Shown here: piece after piece, positions 1 through 9,249 of the stretch
Position numbering within the stretch: the stretch's first letter is position 1
How the letters are laid out: every line of letters starts with the position of its first letter
Assembly (NCBI RefSeq): GCF_021545785.1
Contig: NZ_CP079801.1
Location: 744,001-808,000 of the forward strand
Origin: Halopseudomonas maritima
GTDB taxonomy: Bacteria; Pseudomonadota; Gammaproteobacteria; Pseudomonadales; Pseudomonadaceae
Reading direction: 5' to 3'
Length of the DNA: 64,000 bases
Program-made: the position numbers and the translations under genes
The notes under the pieces: model-generated
What the model was told of the DNA's origin: nothing
Database searches by the model: none
What the model saw: only the letters and a program-made list of their open reading frames with translations

Positions 1-571
1 TGGCGTACTCGCTCCAGCCGTCACCCGCCAGCATGGCTGAGGCATCCAGCTGCACATTTTGCAATTGCATACGCGCCGCCGGCAGCTCGGGCATAAAGGC
101 CGCCGGATTGCGCGGGCTCATTGTTACCCCCTCTGCCGTAGCCGGCAGGCGCACCACACTCAGCGTGCCGTCCGGCCCGCTGGCCCGGCAGACCACAAAG
201 TAGGCTTCACAGTGCTCCGGCAGCGGCACCCAGCCCTTGTTACCGTTCAGACGAATGCCGCCTGCGTCGTCAGCCTGCCAAAGGGTCTGCAAATCGCGCG
301 GGCTGCGAATGCCCTCCTCGCTCAGGCTGAAACCGTGCAGCCCGCCGCCGCTGATCTGCGGAAACATTGCCCGCAGTGCGGCTTCATATCCGGCACTGAA
401 CGCCCAGGCGGCGCGGTCCGCCTGAAAGCCGCCCATCACCGCCAGTGCAAACGGCGACAACTCATCCAGCGGCAACTGCCGCCAACTGGTCAGCCAGTCA
501 TCGGGACTCTCCATCGCAGGCGCATCGACCGACGCCGTCAGGCACCACTGCACAGGGGAAAACGCGCTCAC
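1..571 (-). CDS. acyl-CoA dehydrogenase-like protein, N-terminal part (runs off left edge)
   Basis: The leftward frame opens with GTG at 571, directly behind a GAGGAGAGG ribosome-binding site, and stays open for about 190 codons to the window edge. The translation has the layout of the helical N-terminal and middle beta domains of acyl-CoA dehydrogenases: a segment near residues 110-135 (IRLNGNKGWVPLPEHCEAY) matches the family's 'NG-K-W/Y-(I/V)-x-x-A' region that leads into the FAD/substrate domain. The C-terminal catalytic half is not in view. It is divergent from the acyl-CoA synthetase at 965, and a second acyl-CoA dehydrogenase follows at 2531. Paired dehydrogenases of this type are common in side-chain or alicyclic acid beta-oxidation loci. 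The substrate is unknown. Confidence 0.72.
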   Translation of the reverse strand, partial: MSAFSPVQWCLTASVDAPAMESPDDWLTSWRQLPLDELSPFALAVMGGFQADRAAWAFSAGYEAALRAMFPQISGGGLHGFSLSEEGIRSPRDLQTLWQADDAGGIRLNGNKGWVPLPEHCEAYFVVCRASGPDGTLSVVRLPATAEGVTMSPRNPAAFMPELPAARMQLQNVQLDASAMLAGDGWSEYA

Positions 572-964
572 AGACCTCTCCTCTTGTTCGCTTTATTGGC
601 AACCCGGCGAGACTAGCACGGAGCCGACATGGCGCGCGCCACCAGCCAAGCGGCATCCTCGCGCACGACCAGCCCCAACACGCCCAAAGAAATAAGCATG
701 CCGCTCTGTTATGGGGTTGGCTGCGCTGCCGTGCTGCAAGCCCTGCGCCCTGCGTATCCGGCTGAAACTGCAGAGCAAAGCCCGAAGCAGAGACAGATTA
801 AAGCCCTATTCTCGGCCTGACTGGCAGATTGAGGCCATAAACCGCCTGGCACAGCTCTCGGCCATATCAACTCGGCATGGATAGCATCAACTTGTTGTAT
901 TGGCGGGGGTTTCCGAGCCGCGATTAGCATAGCCCGACAATAAAACCAGCTCAGGTGACCCCCC
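572..964. other. divergent intergenic region
   Basis: About 390 bp separate the divergent acyl-CoA dehydrogenase and acyl-CoA synthetase genes. Open frames here are short, overlap one another on both strands and look like nothing known. An ATTAGCAT stretch at 923-930 weakly resembles the AATAGCAT core shared by the tctC and DUF1302 upstream sites. I see no RNA gene or clear terminator. Confidence 0.4.
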
Positions 965-2512
965 GTGAATCTCGGAAAGATACTGACCCGCAGCGCCCGT
1001 TACTGGCCAAACCTTGAAGCCGCTGTCGACTCGCGCCTGCGTCTGACGTTTGCCGAACTGGAACGTCGCACCAACCGTCTGGCCTCAGGCCTGGTCAATC
1101 TGGACCTGCCCGAAGGCGCCCACATCGCTATCCTGGCGCCCAACCGGGTCGAACTGATCGAGGCCGAAGTCGCACTGTACAAGGCCGCAATGGTCAAGGT
1201 GCCGATCAATGCGCGCCTGTCGATCGATGAAATCATCCGCGTGCTGGAAGACTCCCACAGCGTCGGCGTTATCACCATTCCCGCCTTTGCCAAGGCCATT
1301 CAAGCCCGCCGCGCCGAAGTGCCGCGCCTGCAGTGGATCATCTGCATGGGTGACGAAGGTGGCGACATCAGCTACGACGACGTGCTTGCCAAGGGCAGCG
1401 AAACCTTTGAATCCCGCGACCCCGCCGACGACAAGCTCGCCGTGCTGCACTACACCTCCGGCAGCTCCGGTGTGCTCAAGGCCGCCATGCTCAGCTACGG
1501 CAACCGCAAGGCGCTGATCCGCAAGAGCCTTGCCAGCCCGACGCGCCGCGCCGAGCCGGGTGACCGCATGGCCCATGTTGGACCAATCACCCACGCCAGT
1601 GGTATGCAGATCATGCCGCTGCTCAAGGCCGGTGTATGCAATTACCTGGTCGAGCAGTACGACGACCGCCGCCTGCTGGAAACCATTCAGAAAGAGCGCA
1701 TCACCCGCCTGTTTATGGTGCCGGCGATGATCAACCGCTTGGTCAACCTGCCGGGCGTGGAAGACTACGACCTCAGCAGCCTGAACCTGATCATCTACGG
1801 CGCCGCGCCCATGGCGCCAGCGCTGGTCAAACGCGCAATGGACGTCTTCGGCCCGATCCTCGCTCAGGGCTACGGCGCCGGTGAGACCTGCTCGCTGGTG
1901 ACCATTCTGACCGAAGCCGATCACCTCGACAGCACCGACAACTACCGCCGCCTGGCCTCCTGCGGGCGCTGCTACTTCGAGACCGACCTGCGGGTCGTGA
2001 ATGACCAGTTCGAAGACGTCAAACCCGGTGAGATCGGCGAGATCGTCACCAAGGGTGAAGACATCATGCAGGGCTACTGGAATGCCCCGGAACTGACCGC
2101 CGAGGTCATGCGCGACGGCTACTACCTGACCGGCGATCTGGCCACCGTCGATGAGCTTGGTTACATCTTCATCGTCGACCGCAAGAAGGAAATGATCATC
2201 TCCGGCGGCTTCAACGTCTACCCCACCGAGGTCGAGCAGGTGCTCTACGCCATGCCGGAGATCTTTGAGGCCGCGGTCGTCGGTGTGCCGGACGATCAGT
2301 GGGGCGAAGCGGTCAAGGCGGTAGTCGTGCTCAAGCCCGGCAAGCAGCTCGACGCCGAAGCCATCATGGCCTACTGCGGCGAGCATCTGGCCGGCTTCAA
2401 GAAGCCGCGCAGCGTCGACTTTGTCGATGAGCTGCCGAAAAACCCCAACGGTAAGGTCGTGCGCCGACTGGTGCGGGACAGCTACTGGAAAAACGCAGAC
2501 CGCAAGATCTGA
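965..2512 (+). CDS. class I adenylate-forming acyl-CoA synthetase
   Basis: This 515-residue protein activates a carboxylic acid to its CoA thioester via an acyl-adenylate. The ANL-superfamily motifs are all present: the phosphate-binding loop YTSGSSGVLKAAM near residue 161, YGAGET near 301, the LTGDLA and DRKKEMIISGGFNVYP hinge near 393-420, and the C-terminal catalytic lysine in PKNPNGKVVRR. Its length is normal for medium-chain or aromatic acyl-CoA ligases. The start is GTG at 965. The gene ends 18 bp before an acyl-CoA dehydrogenase, so the two probably form an operon that feeds the first dehydrogenation of the same acyl-CoA. Family is certain; substrate cannot be read from sequence. Confidence 0.9.
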   Translation: MNLGKILTRSARYWPNLEAAVDSRLRLTFAELERRTNRLASGLVNLDLPEGAHIAILAPNRVELIEAEVALYKAAMVKVPINARLSIDEIIRVLEDSHSVGVITIPAFAKAIQARRAEVPRLQWIICMGDEGGDISYDDVLAKGSETFESRDPADDKLAVLHYTSGSSGVLKAAMLSYGNRKALIRKSLASPTRRAEPGDRMAHVGPITHASGMQIMPLLKAGVCNYLVEQYDDRRLLETIQKERITRLFMVPAMINRLVNLPGVEDYDLSSLNLIIYGAAPMAPALVKRAMDVFGPILAQGYGAGETCSLVTILTEADHLDSTDNYRRLASCGRCYFETDLRVVNDQFEDVKPGEIGEIVTKGEDIMQGYWNAPELTAEVMRDGYYLTGDLATVDELGYIFIVDRKKEMIISGGFNVYPTEVEQVLYAMPEIFEAAVVGVPDDQWGEAVKAVVVLKPGKQLDAEAIMAYCGEHLAGFKKPRSVDFVDELPKNPNGKVVRRLVRDSYWKNADRKI

Positions 2513-2530
2513 GCCCACGGAGACCCCACC

Positions 2531-3694
2531 ATGTTCCAACCAAGTGAAAAGGCCCAGGCCATCATCGCCGACATCAACGCCTTTGTCCGTGACGAGATCA
2601 AGCCACTGGAGAAAAGTGAAAACCTGCAGTGGGGCGGCAGCTACCCGCGTGAACTGCTGCAGCGCGTCTGGCGCATGTCCTGCGAAAGGGGCTTCTACAA
2701 CATCATGCTGCCGGAGGCCCTCGGCGGCGCCGGCCTCAGCGTGGCCGACGTCTGCGCGGTCAAGGAAGCCACGGTGCTCAGCGGCAGCATGCTGGCCCCG
2801 CACATCCTCGGCGAACTGAGCGGTCCGCCGCGTATCGGCCACCTGTTCAAGGTCGCGACCGACCACCAGGTCCAGGCCATCCTGCAGCCGATCTGCCGCG
2901 CCGAAAAGGCCATCTGCTTCGCCCTGACCGAAGCCGAAGCCGGCTCCGACGCTACCGCGCTCAGCACCACAGCGGTACGCGACGGCGACCACTATGTGCT
3001 CAACGGCAGCAAGCGTTATATCTCCGGCGCGTCCTACGCCGACTACGCGGTACTGATGGCCGTGACCAATCCAAAGGCCGGCCCGGCCGGCATCTCCGCG
3101 TTCTTCGTTGATCTGAAAGCCGAAGGCGCCAGTGTGCGTGATGACTACGGCGTGATGTCCGGCAAGGGCGCGCACGGCGACATCACCCTGGAGAATGTCC
3201 GCGTGCCGGTGGAAAACCTGATCGGCGAGGAAGGCAAAGGCTTCAAGCTGGCGATGGGCCGTATCACCGTCAACCGCCTGCTGCACTGCCCGACCATGCT
3301 CGGCATGGCCGGTCTGGCGCTACAGCTGTCGGTCCGCCACGCGCAGACCCGCAGCCAGTTCGGCAAGCCGATTGCCGCGTTCCAGGCGGTCAATCACATG
3401 ATCGCCGACATGGCGACCGAGCTGGCCGCGGCACGGGCGCTGATGTACGCCACGGCCGCGCAGTATGACGCCGGTGACAACATCGCCGTGCAGTCGCCCA
3501 TGAGCAAGCTGTTCTGCTCGGAAACCGCCTTCCGCATCATCGACCGTGCGGTACAGGTGCACGGTGGCTCAGGCCTGATTCAGGGCAACGCGGTGGAGTT
3601 TCTGTTCCGCGCCAGCCGGATGATGCGCATCCTCACCGGCACCAGTGAGATTCAACGCAACGCCATCGCCAAGGGACTGCTCATGCCGGGCTAA
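2531..3694 (+). CDS. acyl-CoA dehydrogenase
   Basis: A 387-residue FAD-dependent acyl-CoA dehydrogenase that introduces the alpha-beta double bond. The family signature FALTEAEAGSDA lies near residue 129, the KRYISGA segment near 160, and the C-terminal signature VHGGSGL...GTSEIQRN near 343-379. It starts with ATG after CCCACGGAGACCCC. It is the second gene after the acyl-CoA synthetase and is followed by a hairpin terminator and then an MFS carrier. A full-length family member with no visible lesion; electrons presumably go to ETF. Confidence 0.92.
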   Translation: MFQPSEKAQAIIADINAFVRDEIKPLEKSENLQWGGSYPRELLQRVWRMSCERGFYNIMLPEALGGAGLSVADVCAVKEATVLSGSMLAPHILGELSGPPRIGHLFKVATDHQVQAILQPICRAEKAICFALTEAEAGSDATALSTTAVRDGDHYVLNGSKRYISGASYADYAVLMAVTNPKAGPAGISAFFVDLKAEGASVRDDYGVMSGKGAHGDITLENVRVPVENLIGEEGKGFKLAMGRITVNRLLHCPTMLGMAGLALQLSVRHAQTRSQFGKPIAAFQAVNHMIADMATELAAARALMYATAAQYDAGDNIAVQSPMSKLFCSETAFRIIDRAVQVHGGSGLIQGNAVEFLFRASRMMRILTGTSEIQRNAIAKGLLMPG

Positions 3695-3712
3695 GACGGC
3701 CCACGCTGACGC

Positions 3713-3738
3713 GCCCCGGCCTGTGCCGGGGCGTTTTC
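3713..3738 (+). terminator. intrinsic terminator after acyl-CoA dehydrogenase
   Basis: A perfect 8-bp stem (GCCCCGGC / GCCGGGGC, 3713-3720 and 3725-3732) with a 4-nt loop is followed by GTTTTC. It lies 18 bp past the dehydrogenase stop and 23 bp before the transporter start, so it may only attenuate read-through into the carrier gene. Confidence 0.7.
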
Positions 3739-3761
3739 ATAACAACAATTCGAGAGTCCCC

Positions 3762-5060
3762 ATGACAGCCCAAGACACCCTCTACCGGCCAAAAACGGCC
3801 TGGACCATTGCCGGTTTGTTGGCGACCATGATGCTGGTCAACTTCCTCGACAAGGTTGTCATTGGCCTGGTCGCCGTACCGATGATGCGCGACCTGGACC
3901 TGACACCGGCCGAATTCGGTTTGATCGGTGGCAGCCTGCATTGGCTGTTCGCCATGGCTGCGGTCGCCGGCGGCTTTCTCGCCAACCACAAGCCGACCCG
4001 CACCCTGCTGCTGATCATGGCGGCGTTCTGGTCGGTCATTCAGCTGCCGATGCTACTCGCCACCTCGGTCTGGGCCATCATTGCCTGCCGCGTGCTGCTG
4101 GGCATCGGTGAAGGTCCGGCCTCGCCCATCGCCACCCACGCGCTGTACAAGTGGTTCCCGGACAACAAGCGCAGCCTGCCGGTCGCCCTGCTGCACTCCG
4201 GCAGCTCGCTGGGCCTATTGGTCGCGGGCCTGATGATTCCCTGGGTCACCCTGCACTGGGGCTGGCGCGCCAACTTTGCCGTGCTCGCGGTGCTGGGCTT
4301 TGTCTGGTGTCTGGCGTGGCTCAAGTTTGGCGAGGAAGGCCGCCTCGATCAGGCCCGTGCCAGTCAGCTGCCAACCTCCTCCGAGCGCCTGCCCTACCGT
4401 CGCCTGTTGAGCGACCGCACGGTGCTGACCAACTACTTCTGTCACTTTGCCGCCAACTGGTCGCTGGCCCTGACCCTGACTTGGGTGCCAACCTACCTGG
4501 AAGTCGGCCTGGGCATCGACTCGCTGAACACCGGCCGCCTGTTCGCGCTGTTTGTGGTGGTCACCACGCCGCTCAGCCTGATCATGGCCTGGTGGTCGCA
4601 GGACCTGATGCGCCGCGGCTTTTCCTCGCGGCTGGCCCGCTGCGTATTCGTCTCCGTCAGCCTGATCATCAGCGGCGCGCTGGCCTTTGCCCAGACCATG
4701 CCGGATATTCCGGTGGCGGCGCGCGTCACCCTGATGACCCTGAGTGGTGGCTTCGCGCTGGTGATGTACTCCGTCGGCCCGGCGATTCTCGGTGAGATCA
4801 CCCCCGCCAGCCAGCGTGGCAGCATTCTGGCAATGGGTAACGGCTTTGCCTCGATTGCCGGCCTGAGTGCACCCGTCGTCACCGGGCTGCTGGTGCAGAA
4901 CGCCACCGGCCACGTTGCCAGCGGCTACGAGCAGGGCTTTATGGTTACCGGCGCAATCCTGATCGTCTCCGGCCTGCTGGGCCTGCTGTATATGAACCCC
5001 GCCCGCTCACAAAGCACGCTGGGCGCCGGCGACAGCACCGCAGTCGCAACCACAAACTAA
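3762..5060 (+). CDS. MFS transporter (anion:cation symporter type)
   Basis: A 432-residue major facilitator with about 12 hydrophobic segments. LLLIMAAFWSVIQLP and CRVLLGIGEGPASPIATHALYKWFP are typical of the ACS family, which imports organic acids such as aromatic acids, hexuronates or phthalate. An in-frame upstream ATG at 3645 would overlap the dehydrogenase gene and add about 39 polar residues, so I take ATG 3762 behind a short leader. It probably imports the acid activated by the upstream ligase (inference from position). Confidence 0.88.
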   Translation: MTAQDTLYRPKTAWTIAGLLATMMLVNFLDKVVIGLVAVPMMRDLDLTPAEFGLIGGSLHWLFAMAAVAGGFLANHKPTRTLLLIMAAFWSVIQLPMLLATSVWAIIACRVLLGIGEGPASPIATHALYKWFPDNKRSLPVALLHSGSSLGLLVAGLMIPWVTLHWGWRANFAVLAVLGFVWCLAWLKFGEEGRLDQARASQLPTSSERLPYRRLLSDRTVLTNYFCHFAANWSLALTLTWVPTYLEVGLGIDSLNTGRLFALFVVVTTPLSLIMAWWSQDLMRRGFSSRLARCVFVSVSLIISGALAFAQTMPDIPVAARVTLMTLSGGFALVMYSVGPAILGEITPASQRGSILAMGNGFASIAGLSAPVVTGLLVQNATGHVASGYEQGFMVTGAILIVSGLLGLLYMNPARSQSTLGAGDSTAVATTN

Positions 5061-5062
5061 GC

Positions 5063-6013
5063 TCAGACATCCGCCGAGCCGGCCGTTGCCGGCTCGCGCG
5101 GTGCAATTAGCGACCCCTTCCAGCGGCCGCTCTCAGCCAGCTCTATCAACGTGGCGCGCACCAGATCACGCATGCAGGACGCCGGAAAGCTGAGCGGCCG
5201 GTGCACCGAGTACGCCAATGAAATGGTGCGCCGAATGCTCGGCTCGACGATCCGCCGCGCATACTGCTGCTCCTGATCCTCCAGCGGCGGCCAGTTGGTG
5301 ATGGTGCAGGCCAGACCTGCACGCACCAGACTGCTGATACTCTGCGCCGAGTTCTGCTCAAAGCTCACATGCAGATCCAGCCCGGTCTCCATCGCGGCCT
5401 GATCCACCCGGCGGCGCAGATGCAGCGCCCGTGGCGGCAACACCAGCGGCGCCGACAGCGCCTCGGCAAAGCTGATGGTTGAGCCGCTGGTCGGCATTGG
5501 CATACGTCCATACCACCACAGCTCCTCCAGCAGCACCGGCTCGGCACTGACGTGCGCCAACTCCTCGGCGTTGGGCACCACACCAAAATCCACATGGCCC
5601 AGCTCAATCGCGTGGCCAGCCGCCGAACTCATGCCGTCGGTGATCTGCAATTCGATACCAGGAAACTTCTCGCGGGTGCGGGTGATCAGCTCCGGCAGCA
5701 GCAAGGAGGCAGCCGACACCGGAATCGCAATCGCCACCCGCCCCTTGGGGTTGCCCCGGGTAGACTCCAGCTCATCCTTCACCGAATCGACCTTCTGAAT
5801 CACCGAACGGGCAATCTCGTACAAGCGCCGCCCGGCGTCGGTCAGCTCGGTGCCGCCGTGGCGGCGCTCCAGCAACTGCATCTCCAGCTCGCTTTCCAGT
5901 AGACCGATCTGTCGGGACAACGCAGGCTGGGCAATGTAGGAGTCACGCGCGGCAGCGGAAAAGCTGCCGGCTTCGGCAATCGAGATCAGATAACGGAGCT
6001 GTTTCAGTGTCAT
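5063..6013 (-). CDS. LysR-family transcriptional regulator
   Basis: A 316-residue LTTR with the N-terminal winged helix (MTLKQLRYLISIAEAGSFSA, then AQPALSRQIGLLESEL as recognition helix) and a LysR substrate-binding domain. A longer start at 6046 would add 11 residues that the family lacks, so ATG 6013 is preferred. It is divergent from the tctC-tctB-tctA operon and convergent with the MFS gene, with a 2-bp gap. By position it is the likely activator of the transporter operon, sensing its substrate or a CoA-pathway intermediate. Confidence 0.9.
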   Translation of the reverse strand: MTLKQLRYLISIAEAGSFSAAARDSYIAQPALSRQIGLLESELEMQLLERRHGGTELTDAGRRLYEIARSVIQKVDSVKDELESTRGNPKGRVAIAIPVSAASLLLPELITRTREKFPGIELQITDGMSSAAGHAIELGHVDFGVVPNAEELAHVSAEPVLLEELWWYGRMPMPTSGSTISFAEALSAPLVLPPRALHLRRRVDQAAMETGLDLHVSFEQNSAQSISSLVRAGLACTITNWPPLEDQEQQYARRIVEPSIRRTISLAYSVHRPLSFPASCMRDLVRATLIELAESGRWKGSLIAPREPATAGSADV

Positions 6014-6069
6014 AGCACACCCATAACAAAGCAGAATAGATGCCATACAATTTCGCTACTTGCCCGGCC

Positions 6070-6110
6070 AATGGCGAGTAAATAGCATCTCTGCCATTAC
6101 AAAAACACAT
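6070..6110 (+). promoter_or_regulatory. candidate LysR operator/promoter upstream of tctC
   Basis: An inverted repeat AATGGC-N17-GCCATT spans 6070-6098. It overlaps a 30-bp stretch (6081-6110, beginning AATAGCAT) that recurs with 22 of 30 matches at 9250-9279 upstream of the DUF1302 gene. The stretch begins 66 bp before the tctC start, as against 62 bp in the second case. The equal spacing suggests co-regulation. Confidence 0.5.
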
Positions 6111-6146
6111 AATTGGTCGTCATCACAACAACAATGAGGTTCTCGT

Positions 6147-7124
6147 ATGACGAAGCTGCTTACCACCCGCCGGACGCTTGTGCGCCTGCTGACGGCACTG
6201 ACACTGTGGTTGCCCGGCGCCCTGGCGCAGGCAGACGCCGCCTCGCCACCTCTCTGGCCCGACAAGCCGCTCGACCTGCTGGTGGGCTTCAGCCCTGGCG
6301 GCGGCGCCGACACCCTGGCTCGTCTGGTGGCGCGTCAACTGAGCGTCGAGCTTGGCCAGCCCGTCACCGTGCGCAATATTGCCGGCGGCGGCGGTATCGT
6401 CATGGCTACCACCCTCAGGCACGCAGAGCCCGACGGCTACACCATCGGGCTGGCCGCCAACTCGGCCTTCGACGGCATGCCGACGATCACGCCGCTGCGC
6501 TACCAAACCGATGATTTCGACTACCTGACTACCGTCAGTCAGTTGCAGAACGCCCTGATTACCAGCGGCAACGCGCCCTTTGCCAACTGGGAAGAAATGG
6601 TCGCCTACGGCCGCGAGCACGGTCTGAGCTACGGCTCGCCCTCGCCCATCACCCGTGACGTGCTCAACCTGGTTGCCGAGCGCGAAGGCATACGGATTCG
6701 CTTTATCCCGATGCGCGGCGGCATGGATGTCATCAACAGCCTGATCGGCGGACACATCGATATCGCCTGGAGTGCGGGTATTCATCAGGCTTTCTTGCGT
6801 GACGGCAAGATCCGCGTACTTGCCTCGCTCAACGCCGAGCGCCTGCGTGCCTCGCCCGGCAAGCCGGCGATCCAGGAGCTGGGTTATCCAATGGGCTACT
6901 CCTCCTACTTTGTGCTGGCCGCACCGACTGGCCTGCCCGGTGAGATCAAACACCGTCTCAGCGCTGCGCTGATCAAAGCCAGCCAGTCGCCGCGCGTTGC
7001 GCAACTGGCTGAGCAGCGTATGGGCTTTCCCAATGTGGTGATGACGCCTGAGCAGATCACCCGTTTCATCCACCAGACCGCCGCCGACTATCGCCGCCAG
7101 GCGGCATCAGCGCCGCTCAACTGA
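6147..7124 (+). CDS. tctC: TctC-family periplasmic substrate-binding protein
   Basis: The 325-residue extracytoplasmic solute receptor of a tripartite tricarboxylate transporter. The N-terminal signal peptide is followed by the family signature WPDKPLDLLVGFSPGGGADTLAR (residues about 34-56), which binds the carboxylate. The tctB and tctA genes follow at 14 bp and 11 bp spacing, giving the canonical C-B-A order. TTT systems import di- or tricarboxylates or aromatic acids on the sodium or proton gradient. Here the ligand is probably the acid handled by the neighbouring CoA ligase, but this is inference. Confidence 0.9.
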   Translation: MTKLLTTRRTLVRLLTALTLWLPGALAQADAASPPLWPDKPLDLLVGFSPGGGADTLARLVARQLSVELGQPVTVRNIAGGGGIVMATTLRHAEPDGYTIGLAANSAFDGMPTITPLRYQTDDFDYLTTVSQLQNALITSGNAPFANWEEMVAYGREHGLSYGSPSPITRDVLNLVAEREGIRIRFIPMRGGMDVINSLIGGHIDIAWSAGIHQAFLRDGKIRVLASLNAERLRASPGKPAIQELGYPMGYSSYFVLAAPTGLPGEIKHRLSAALIKASQSPRVAQLAEQRMGFPNVVMTPEQITRFIHQTAADYRRQAASAPLN

Positions 7125-7138
7125 GCGCAGGAGGTAGC

Positions 7139-7585
7139 ATGTCCGAACGTACCCTTGATCTGTGGGCTGGCCTGCTGATTGTGCTGGCCGGCCTCGCTGG
7201 CCTGCTCTATCTGATTCCTGCGCACATCGGCGACGGCTTCGGCTTTGGCCTGTCGCCACGGTTTTTCCCCTACCTCTGCATCGGCGCCACCACCGCGCTG
7301 GGCGCTCTGCTGCTGCTCAACCGGCTGCTCAGTGGAGCTGAGACCCGGCGCATCGAGTTCAGTCGCCGCCATCTGGGCCGTTTGCTGCTGTTGGTGGCCC
7401 TGCTGGCCGGCAGCCTGGCGCTGATTCAGTGGCTGGGCTACCTCGTCGGCGCAGCCTTTCTGGTCGCCGCCTTCATGCTCGCCATGGGCGAGAAACGCAT
7501 CAGCCGCATTCTGCCCACCGCCACACTCTGGCCGCTGGCGCTGTGGCTGCTGTTCAAACTCGCGCTGGGTGCGCCGCTGGACTGA
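7139..7585 (+). CDS. tctB: TctB-family small membrane subunit
   Basis: 148 residues with four predicted membrane helices, the usual size and topology of the poorly conserved small subunit of TTT transporters. GCAGGAGG lies 9 bp before the ATG. It sits between the binding protein and the large permease. Sequence identity of TctB proteins is always low, so the call rests on position, length and helices. Confidence 0.85.
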   Translation: MSERTLDLWAGLLIVLAGLAGLLYLIPAHIGDGFGFGLSPRFFPYLCIGATTALGALLLLNRLLSGAETRRIEFSRRHLGRLLLLVALLAGSLALIQWLGYLVGAAFLVAAFMLAMGEKRISRILPTATLWPLALWLLFKLALGAPLD

Positions 7586-7596
7586 GGAGCTACGAC

Positions 7597-9081
7597 ATGC
7601 AAGACATTCTGCTGGGGTTGGCCGATGCCTTCACCCTGAGCAACCTGCTCTACATCGGCGCCGGCGTGCTGATCGGCCAGATCTTTGCCGCAGCGCCGGG
7701 CGTCGGCGCGCTGATGGCCATTACCATCGCCGTGCCCTTCACCTTCTACCTCAGCCCGGTGACCGCCATCGGCTTTCTGGTCGGCATCAACAAGGGCGGC
7801 ACCCTCGGCGGCGCCGTCTCGGCCATCCTGATGAACACGCCGGGCTCGGCGGAGGCCACCGCCACTACCTTCGACGGCTACCCGATGGCGCGCAACGGAC
7901 AGGCACTGAAGGCGCTGCGCACCGCACACGCCTCGTCGGTCAGCGGCGACGCCATGAGTGATCTGGTGTTGTTTCTGGTGGCCGCACCGCTGGCCGTGCT
8001 GGCGGTCAAGATGGGGCCGCTGGAGATGGCCTCGGTGGTGCTGGTCGCCTTTGTAGTGGTGGCCGGGCTGGCCGGTCACTCGATGATCAAAGGGTTGATC
8101 GCCGCCGCGCTCGGGGTGCTGCTCAGTCTGGTCGGCACCGACCCGGAAACCGCTGGCGAGCGCCTGTCCTTCGGTATCCCGGAGCTAATGGGCGGGCTAT
8201 CGATCAGCGCCGTTGGTATCGGCGTGCTGGCGTTGGGCGAAATCTTTCGTCAGGCCATCCTGCACGGCGATACCGGCAGCCAGCCAGAGCCGACCGAGCT
8301 GGGCGAGAGCAACACCAACCGCTTCCGCTGGCGGGACTTTCGCCATATCCTGCCAACCATCCTGCGCTCTACCGGCATCGGCACCGTGATTGGCGCCATC
8401 CCCGGGCTTGGCTCCACCGCTGCCGCCTTCCTCGGCTACGCCTCGGCCAAACGCGCCGCCGGGCCGGACAGCCAGTTCGGCAAGGGTGACATCCGCGGGG
8501 TCGCCGCCACCGAGGCGGCCAACTCGGCGGTGGTCGGCTCCAACTTCATCCCGCTGCTGTCGCTGGGCATCCCCGGCAACGTGGCCGCCGCGCTGATTCT
8601 GGGCGCCTTCGTGATCCACGGCATCACCCCCGGGCCGCAGCTGTTCTCCGAACAGGGCCGACTGGTCTACGCAATCTTCGGCGCCATGCTGATCGGCACC
8701 CTGTGCAACCTGGTGTTCGGCCTGTTCACCATGCGCCTGTTCGTCAAGGTAATCCGCCTGCCGCTGCCGATCATCCTGCCCTGCGTGGTGCTGCTCTGCG
8801 TGACCGGCATCATCGTCTCCAGCAACCTGTTCAGCGCCTGGCTGCTGATCGGCTTTGCGGCGCTCGGCTTTTTCATGCGCCTGCTGGACTTCTCCTTCGT
8901 GACCTTCATCATCGGCTTCGTGCTCGGCCCTGCATTCGAGCTGAACGTGCGCCAGAGTGTGCTGCTGGCGGACGGACAGATCGGCTATCTGCTTGATCGG
9001 CCGGTCGCCTGTGGCTTCATGCTGATGGCCCTGTTCCTCACCTGGCGCATCGGCCTGCGCCGCCGCAACGCCGGACGCTGA
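7597..9081 (+). CDS. tctA: TctA-family large permease
   Basis: 494 residues with about 11-12 membrane helices and the paired glycine-rich family motifs: the N-terminal GVLIGQIFAAAPGVGALMAI and KGGTLGGAVSAILMNTPGS, and their internal repeat GTVIGAIPGLGSTAAAFLGY with IPLLSLGIPGNVAAALILGA. The longer open frame starting at 7429 overlaps tctB, so ATG 7597, 11 bp after the tctB stop with GAGGAG in front, is the real start. Confidence 0.92.
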   Translation: MQDILLGLADAFTLSNLLYIGAGVLIGQIFAAAPGVGALMAITIAVPFTFYLSPVTAIGFLVGINKGGTLGGAVSAILMNTPGSAEATATTFDGYPMARNGQALKALRTAHASSVSGDAMSDLVLFLVAAPLAVLAVKMGPLEMASVVLVAFVVVAGLAGHSMIKGLIAAALGVLLSLVGTDPETAGERLSFGIPELMGGLSISAVGIGVLALGEIFRQAILHGDTGSQPEPTELGESNTNRFRWRDFRHILPTILRSTGIGTVIGAIPGLGSTAAAFLGYASAKRAAGPDSQFGKGDIRGVAATEAANSAVVGSNFIPLLSLGIPGNVAAALILGAFVIHGITPGPQLFSEQGRLVYAIFGAMLIGTLCNLVFGLFTMRLFVKVIRLPLPIILPCVVLLCVTGIIVSSNLFSAWLLIGFAALGFFMRLLDFSFVTFIIGFVLGPAFELNVRQSVLLADGQIGYLLDRPVACGFMLMALFLTWRIGLRRRNAGR

Positions 9082-9249
9082 TCGGCCCGCGCACAGCACC
9101 TGCACACCTGCAGCTGCTGTGCGCATCCCCCTCCTCCGCAACATGCCCGCCCCACCGCGGAGCACGGGCACCTGCGACCATGCGCCACCCCATGCCAAAA
9201 GGTTATAAACACCATCGAAATACTGTATTTGCGGGCCAATAACCGCAGC
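9082..9249. other. intergenic hairpin after tctA
   Basis: A GCACAGCA...TGCTGTGC inverted repeat lies at roughly 9089-9122, just after the tctA stop, but lacks a T-run. It may be a weak terminator or an mRNA 3' stabiliser for the tct operon. Confidence 0.35.

Noticed and set aside
59..616. Rightward 185-codon frame at the left edge
   Set aside because: The leftward frame here encodes a recognisable acyl-CoA dehydrogenase N-terminus with a good ribosome-binding site; the rightward one is Arg/Gln/His-rich shadow.
1085..3286. Very long leftward open frame (733 codons) opposite the acyl-CoA synthetase and dehydrogenase genes
   Set aside because: It is antisense to two genes with complete family motifs, and its composition (runs of Val, Gly, His, Gln, Ala) is the usual shadow of GC-rich codon bias.
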